Below, piece by piece: positions 5,565-8,425 of a stretch of DNA of 8,425 nt (within the stretch, counting starts at the first letter, position 1; each line of letters begins with the position of its first letter). Source of the stretch: Geodermatophilaceae bacterium. Its GTDB lineage: Bacteria; Actinomycetota; Actinomycetes; Mycobacteriales; Geodermatophilaceae. The stretch lies in the NCBI GenBank assembly GCA_013814015.1, contig JACCQS010000383.1:1-8425 (forward strand), written 5' to 3'. The notes under the pieces were generated by a model, which did not search any database, had not been told where the DNA came from, and was given only the letters and a program-made list of their open reading frames with translations. The position numbers were made by a program, and so were the translations under genes.

Positions 5565-6483
5565 AGCGCAGGATCTCACCGGTCACCAGGTCCGGCACCT
5601 CTTCGGGCAGGAAGTGCCCAGCATGCGAAATCGTCTGCCACTCATAGGTGCTCGACACGTAGCGGCTGGAACCCTGGGCAGTCGTCGGCAGCACGCAGGT
5701 GTCCAGCCCGCCATGCAGTTGCAGCGTGGGCATTCCCACCGGAATCGACATCCGCCGGGTGTAACGCGCGCCGTCGGGCCGCGGCAGCGAACGCACCGCC
5801 CAGCGATAGTGCTCGAGTGCTCCGTACGCGGCCTGCGGTATCAGCATGGCCTGTTGGTAGCGCGCTCTCGCCTCGGCGAAGTCCACTGTGGACGCCCAGC
5901 CATCTCCGGCCCACGCAGTCATCAGCCGGCCAACTTCGGCGGCTCCGTCCCTGGTCAGCCGCTGCTCGGGGAGTCGCGGCGTCTGGAATCCGAAGACATG
6001 GCTGCTGGCCCCGATCTGTTTGAAGTCGCTGACCAGAGCCGCCCGCAAGCGGCGGGGATGGGGCGCTGACAGGACGACCAGTCGGCCTACGACGTCGGGC
6101 CGGAACCGAGCCACCGTCCAGGCGACGCTCCCTCCGAGGTCATGACCGACCAGAGTGGCTTCCCGCTCACCCATGGCGGTCACCAGGCGGGCGATGTCGG
6201 CGGCCGTCGTCATCACGTCGTACGGGCGTGGCGGCTTGTCACTTGCGCCGAAACCACGCAGATCCGGCGCCACGACGCGGTATCCGGCCTCCGCGAGTGC
6301 CACCAGCTGGTGTCGCCAAGTCCACCAGAACTGCGGAAACCCGTGCAGCAGAAGGATCAATGGTCCACTGCCTGCCTCGGCGACGTGGAGCCGGACTCCA
6401 TTGGTCGAGTAGTCGCTATGACTCCAGGGACCGTCGAGCAGCACCGAACTCGCATCGGGACGGTCGGCCCCGCGCGGATGCAC
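5551..6483 (-). CDS. Alpha/beta hydrolase, epoxide-hydrolase-like (EphE type)
   Basis: A 310-residue alpha/beta-hydrolase. The oxyanion motif HGFPQFWWTW is at 47-56, the nucleophile elbow GHDLGG has Asp115, the acid is probably Asp261 (HGGLDTCVLP) and the base His290 (SHAGHFLPEE). An Asp nucleophile together with HGxP is typical of epoxide hydrolases and haloalkane dehalogenases. The cap domain (about 145-245) contains tyrosines including Tyr209 and Tyr226; a tyrosine in the context HYRW could activate the epoxide. The substrate is unknown. M. tuberculosis has ephE (Rv3670) in the same position beside marP (recalled). The start is the GTG at 6483, with only a weak GAG upstream; GTG 6444 (before LLDGPW) is an alternative. 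It lies 12 bp after the holin-like gene, which implies co-transcription. Confidence 0.92.
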   Translation of the reverse strand: MHPRGADRPDASSVLLDGPWSHSDYSTNGVRLHVAEAGSGPLILLLHGFPQFWWTWRHQLVALAEAGYRVVAPDLRGFGASDKPPRPYDVMTTAADIARLVTAMGEREATLVGHDLGGSVAWTVARFRPDVVGRLVVLSAPHPRRLRAALVSDFKQIGASSHVFGFQTPRLPEQRLTRDGAAEVGRLMTAWAGDGWASTVDFAEARARYQQAMLIPQAAYGALEHYRWAVRSLPRPDGARYTRRMSIPVGMPTLQLHGGLDTCVLPTTAQGSSRYVSSTYEWQTISHAGHFLPEEVPDLVTGEILRWIKS

Positions 6484-6495
6484 TACGCGCTCATA

Positions 6496-6990
6496 TCAGG
6501 GAGTACGAGCGATCCCGGGGCTGCGCTGACCAGGAGCCTGACGGGAGAGCAGTTCCTTGGAGTCCTTCAGGGTCTCGATGGTCCGTTCCGGCGCCTTGAC
6601 CTTTTTCAGCAGGCGCATCCCGATCAGGACGAGCAGCCCGGCCAGCAGGACGAAGAAGGCCCAGACGATCAGATAAGACAGCCACCGGGGCAGCCCCAGC
6701 GCGACCAGTCCCTCGGCGAGAGCGATGAACAGGAACGTCACCGAGAACAACAGCATGACCCCGGCTGCCCCGAACATTCCGGCCCCGATGCCGCCTCGTT
6801 TGGCCGAAGTCGCGATCTCGGCCTTCGCCAGTTCCACCTCGGCACGGATGAGCGTGGACATGTGCTCACTCGCGGTTCCGAACAGCGCGCCGATCGGCTG
6901 CTTGGACTGCGCACCGAGCGTCGTCGAACCGCCGACGGTTGACTGGCCCTCGACGGGGCTGTGCTGCGTCGAGGAAGAAGGCGAACTCAT
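6496..6990 (-). CDS. Actinobacterial holin-X-type (phage holin family) membrane protein
   Basis: A 164-residue protein from ATG 6990. A Ser/Thr/Gln-rich N-terminus (1-30) is followed by an amphipathic helix with the family-typical EVELAKAEIATSAKR (51-65), two membrane segments (about 67-93 and 104-126) and a basic tail with PERTIETLKDSKE (134-146). This arrangement fits the PF07332 'Actinobacterial Holin-X' family, which despite its name is mostly chromosomal and of unknown function. No phage genes are near, so a lysis role is not indicated. The ATG is preferred because GGAG lies 5 nt upstream; the GTG at 6996 overlaps that site but could start a leaderless message. Same order as Rv3669-ephE in M. 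tuberculosis (recalled). Confidence 0.87.
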   Translation of the reverse strand: MSSPSSSTQHSPVEGQSTVGGSTTLGAQSKQPIGALFGTASEHMSTLIRAEVELAKAEIATSAKRGGIGAGMFGAAGVMLLFSVTFLFIALAEGLVALGLPRWLSYLIVWAFFVLLAGLLVLIGMRLLKKVKAPERTIETLKDSKELLSRQAPGQRSPGIARTP

Positions 6991-7002
6991 GGTCACTCCA
7001 GC

Positions 7003-7012
7003 AGTCTAGGGG
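7003..7012 (-). promoter_or_regulatory. Candidate -10 (CCCCTAGACT) before the holin-like gene
   Basis: TAGACT (7008-7003) fits TANNNT. Transcription would start near 6996, giving either a leaderless GTG or a 6-nt leader before ATG 6990. The full 10-mer is identical to that upstream of crp. There is no clear -35, and the upstream gene ends only 3 bp away, so read-through from that gene is the alternative. Confidence 0.35.
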
Positions 7013-7014
7013 CC

Positions 7015-7515
7015 TCAGACGCAGCGCTCGACATGGCCGGCGACCACCGCGTAGGAGAAGTGATCGACAGTCCACGTGAGTTCCACCTGGACGACGAAGG
7101 TTCCCAACGCGCGATTCGCCGGTCTCATCAGGAACGTCGCCTGGTCATAGCTGTCAGCCGAAGTGATCAGGCTGGCCGCCCAGGACTCAATGTCTTGGCG
7201 GCAGTTCATTCGTACGACGAGGGTGGCCGCACTCACCGCGGAGGAGAAGCTCTGTGCACCGGTCGGCGGCAGTTCGCCGTACAGCCGTCGCGCCGAGGCA
7301 TCGACCAGCGAGGGGTCGGCATCTTCTGGTTCAGCGCTGGTAGAGGATCTCGGGACCTCCTCAACGGGATCTGGCTGCAAGGCCCGGAAGCCGAAAAGGC
7401 CGGCCAACACCACCAGGAGCATCACGACCGGGACCACCCACGGCCGCGAGCGGCGGGTCGGCTCCGGCTCTGCGGAGTCCAGCACCTCCTCGCTGGGTGC
7501 TCCCGCTGCGATCAC
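7015..7515 (-). CDS. Unrecognised single-pass membrane protein with extracellular domain
   Basis: A 166-residue protein if GTG 7515 is the start. It has a short acidic/Arg cytoplasmic N-terminus (SAEPEPTRRSR), one membrane helix (about 26-46, beginning PWVVPVVMLLVVLAGLFG), a Pro/Ser/Glu-rich linker (47-75) and a globular C-terminal domain (about 76-166) with Cys105 (RMNCRQD) and Cys165 (HVERCV), which could pair once exported. I do not recognise the family. The reading frame stays open far upstream as antisense to acs, so the start must be chosen: GTG 7557, 7515 or 7485 are possible, none with a well-spaced ribosome site. It is the first gene of the minus cluster, 24 bp before ATG 6990, and divergent from acs. 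In M. tuberculosis this place holds a putative protease, Rv3668c (recalled), which this protein does not resemble. Confidence 0.7.
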   Translation of the reverse strand: MIAAGAPSEEVLDSAEPEPTRRSRPWVVPVVMLLVVLAGLFGFRALQPDPVEEVPRSSTSAEPEDADPSLVDASARRLYGELPPTGAQSFSSAVSAATLVVRMNCRQDIESWAASLITSADSYDQATFLMRPANRALGTFVVQVELTWTVDHFSYAVVAGHVERCV

Positions 7516-7533
7516 CTCCTCACGGTACGACGC

Positions 7534-7581
7534 GCAGGCGCCGGCTGAGGAGCGCACACCGCAGTACTTTTCGGCGCCTGC
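7534..7581. promoter_or_regulatory. 10-bp inverted repeat in the acs divergent region
   Basis: GCAGGCGCCG (7534-7543) and CGGCGCCTGC (7572-7581) are perfect reverse complements with a 28-nt loop. Each arm contains the palindrome GGCGCC. It lies in the roughly 156-bp region between the unknown membrane protein gene and acs, so it could be an operator or a transcript hairpin in the minus-strand leader. No known regulator motif is recognised. Confidence 0.4.
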
Positions 7582-7629
7582 AGGCCGCCGCTGACCGCCC
7601 AACCGTGGCGGGTGCCTCGGCGGCGTGGG

Positions 7630-7635
7630 TAGGTT
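7630..7635 (+). promoter_or_regulatory. Candidate acs -10 (TAGGTT)
   Basis: TAGGTT fits TANNNT and would give a leader of about 30 nt containing the acs ribosome site. No -35 match is seen, so this is tentative. Confidence 0.3.
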
Positions 7636-7660
7636 CGCAGTCGAGCGTTTCGCAGGAGCT

Positions 7661-7666
7661 GAGGAG
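7661..7666 (+). promoter_or_regulatory. Ribosome binding site of acs
   Basis: GAGGAG, 5 nt before TTG 7672. It supports TTG as the start codon, since no ATG or GTG lies nearby in frame. Confidence 0.75.
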
Positions 7667-7671
7667 ATCCG

Positions 7672-8425
7672 TTGACCGAGAATCCCGCCCTTTCCAATCT
7701 GAGCCACGAGACCCGGCACTTCGATCCGCCCGACGCCTTGGCTGCGCACGCCAATGTCGGCCAAGCCGCCTACGAGGAGGCGGCGGCTGATCGGTTGGGC
7801 TTCTGGGAGAAGCAGGCCGGCCGACTCGATTGGATTCAGCGGTGGGACACCACCCTGGACTGGGATCCGCCGTTCGCGAAGTGGTTCGTCGGCGGAAAGC
7901 TCAACGTGGCGGTCAACTGTCTCGACCGGCAAGTGGAAGCCGGCCGCGGGAACAAGGTTGCGATCCATTTCGAGGGCGAGCCGGGAGACAAGCGCACGAT
8001 CACCTACGCCGAGTTGACCGCCGAGGTCTGCAAGGCCGCCAATGCGATGACCGAATTGGGCGTGGCGCCCGGCGACCGCGTGATGATCTACCTGCCGATG
8101 ATTCCCGAGGCGGCTATCGCGATGTTGGCCTGCGCGCGGATCGGGGCACCGCACTCGGTGGTTTTCGGTGGATTCTCCCCGGACAGCCTGCGCAATCGGA
8201 TCGACGACTGTGGTTCGAAGTTCGTGATCACCTCCGACGGCGGCTACCGGCGTGGGTCGGCGGGTGCGCTCAAGTCCAATGTGGACGCTGCCGCCGATAC
8301 CGAGGGCTCTCCGGTGGAGCGAGTGCTCGTCGTACGCCGTACCGGCCAGGACGTCGAGTGGAACGACGATCGTGATCTGTGGTGGCACGACGTCGTGGAC
8401 CGGCAGCCGGACACGCACGAGGCTG
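7672..8425 (+). CDS. acs: Acetyl-CoA synthetase (AMP-forming), 3'-truncated by window edge
   Basis: The frame is open from TTG 7672 to the window end without a stop: 251 residues of a protein normally near 650. It converts acetate, ATP and CoA to acetyl-CoA via acetyl-AMP. The N-terminal ACAS domain shows FWEKQAGRLDWIQRWDTTLD and FVGGKLNVAVNCLDRQVEAG, followed by the start of the AMP-binding domain with GDRVMIYLPMIPEAAIAMLA and ARIGAPHSVVFGGFSPDSLR, a hallmark of acetyl-CoA synthetases. GGYRRGSAGALK falls at the CoA-contacting arginine loop; the second arginine of the enterobacterial enzyme is Ser here, as I recall for other actinobacteria too. The adenylation P-loop, the catalytic lysine and the C-terminal domain lie beyond the window. 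It is divergent from the membrane protein gene; Crp control is plausible but no site is seen. Confidence 0.95.
   Translation, partial: MTENPALSNLSHETRHFDPPDALAAHANVGQAAYEEAAADRLGFWEKQAGRLDWIQRWDTTLDWDPPFAKWFVGGKLNVAVNCLDRQVEAGRGNKVAIHFEGEPGDKRTITYAELTAEVCKAANAMTELGVAPGDRVMIYLPMIPEAAIAMLACARIGAPHSVVFGGFSPDSLRNRIDDCGSKFVITSDGGYRRGSAGALKSNVDAAADTEGSPVERVLVVRRTGQDVEWNDDRDLWWHDVVDRQPDTHEA

Noticed and set aside
6142..6942. A 266-codon plus-strand open frame opposite the hydrolase and holin-like genes
   Set aside because: Gln/Arg/Asp-rich shadow spanning two real minus-strand genes and their gap.
6496..6990. Prophage remnant suggested by the holin-family protein
   Set aside because: The PF07332-type protein is a common chromosomal actinobacterial membrane protein, and no integrase, endolysin or structural gene is near.
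7510..7521. Plus-strand GATCACCTCCTC resembling the 3' end of 16S rRNA
   Set aside because: Only 12 bases match and the surroundings are not rRNA; it is the complement of an extended Shine-Dalgarno-like string.
7516..7671. Crp (TGTGA-N6-TCACA-like) site for acs
   Set aside because: GTGA occurs as direct, not inverted, copies; no palindromic half-site pair was found here, before crp, or in the nth divergent region.
8215..8260. Loss of a CoA-contacting arginine in acetyl-CoA synthetase
   Set aside because: The GGYRRGSAGALK loop looks, from memory, like the usual actinobacterial variant, so it is not evidence of altered function.
7015..8418. A 467-codon minus-strand open frame extending over the 5' part of acs
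   Set aside because: Only the part below about 7557 reads as a protein with a membrane helix and linker. The upstream portion is antisense to the clearly real acs frame and is an effect of high GC.

Overview
The window is GC-rich DNA from an actinobacterium. The evidence is GTG/TTG starts, leaderless-type promoters, and a gene order that matches, as far as I recall it, the Mycobacterium tuberculosis Rv3667-Rv3678 neighbourhood (acs, ephE, holin-like membrane protein, marP, Nudix, TlpA, nth, small membrane protein, crp). I cannot name the genus. It is mostly a conserved chromosomal housekeeping region. I see no insertion sequence, phage, CRISPR array, tRNA or rRNA. No gap between genes exceeds about 160 bases.

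Layout. A Nudix hydrolase gene cut by the left edge (1-659, +) runs into crp (656-1333, -), and the two stop codons overlap inside a CGCTAGCG palindrome. Upstream of crp on the same strand is a small membrane-protein gene (1393-1644, -). A 107-bp divergent region separates it from nth. It carries a -10-like hexamer for each direction, each 7 nt from the start codon and without a Shine-Dalgarno site, which suggests two leaderless transcripts. A tight plus-strand operon follows: nth (endonuclease III), a TlpA-like thiol-disulfide lipoprotein, a CoA-type Nudix hydrolase, a cupredoxin lipoprotein and marP (membrane serine protease). All junctions overlap by 4 nt except TlpA/Nudix, where a 67-bp gap holds a GA-rich repeated sequence.

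marP converges with a three-gene minus-strand cluster, transcribed as an unrecognised single-pass membrane protein (7015-about 7515), an actinobacterial holin-X-type membrane protein (6496-6990) and an EphE-like alpha/beta hydrolase (5551-6483). This cluster is divergent from acs (acetyl-CoA synthetase, 7672 to beyond the right edge). acs starts with TTG and is cut by the window end.

Function. The plus operon combines DNA base-excision repair with envelope redox and stress functions: a thioredoxin-fold lipoprotein, a copper-type lipoprotein and the disulfide-containing protease MarP, which supports acid and oxidative-stress survival in mycobacteria. Crp is a cAMP-responsive global regulator, and acs is a known type of target for such regulators, but I found no convincing Crp site here. 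The least ordinary items are the cupredoxin, whose axial-ligand position is His instead of Met, its place inside the marP operon, and the unknown two-cysteine membrane protein next to acs. I did not find a clearly new multi-gene system.
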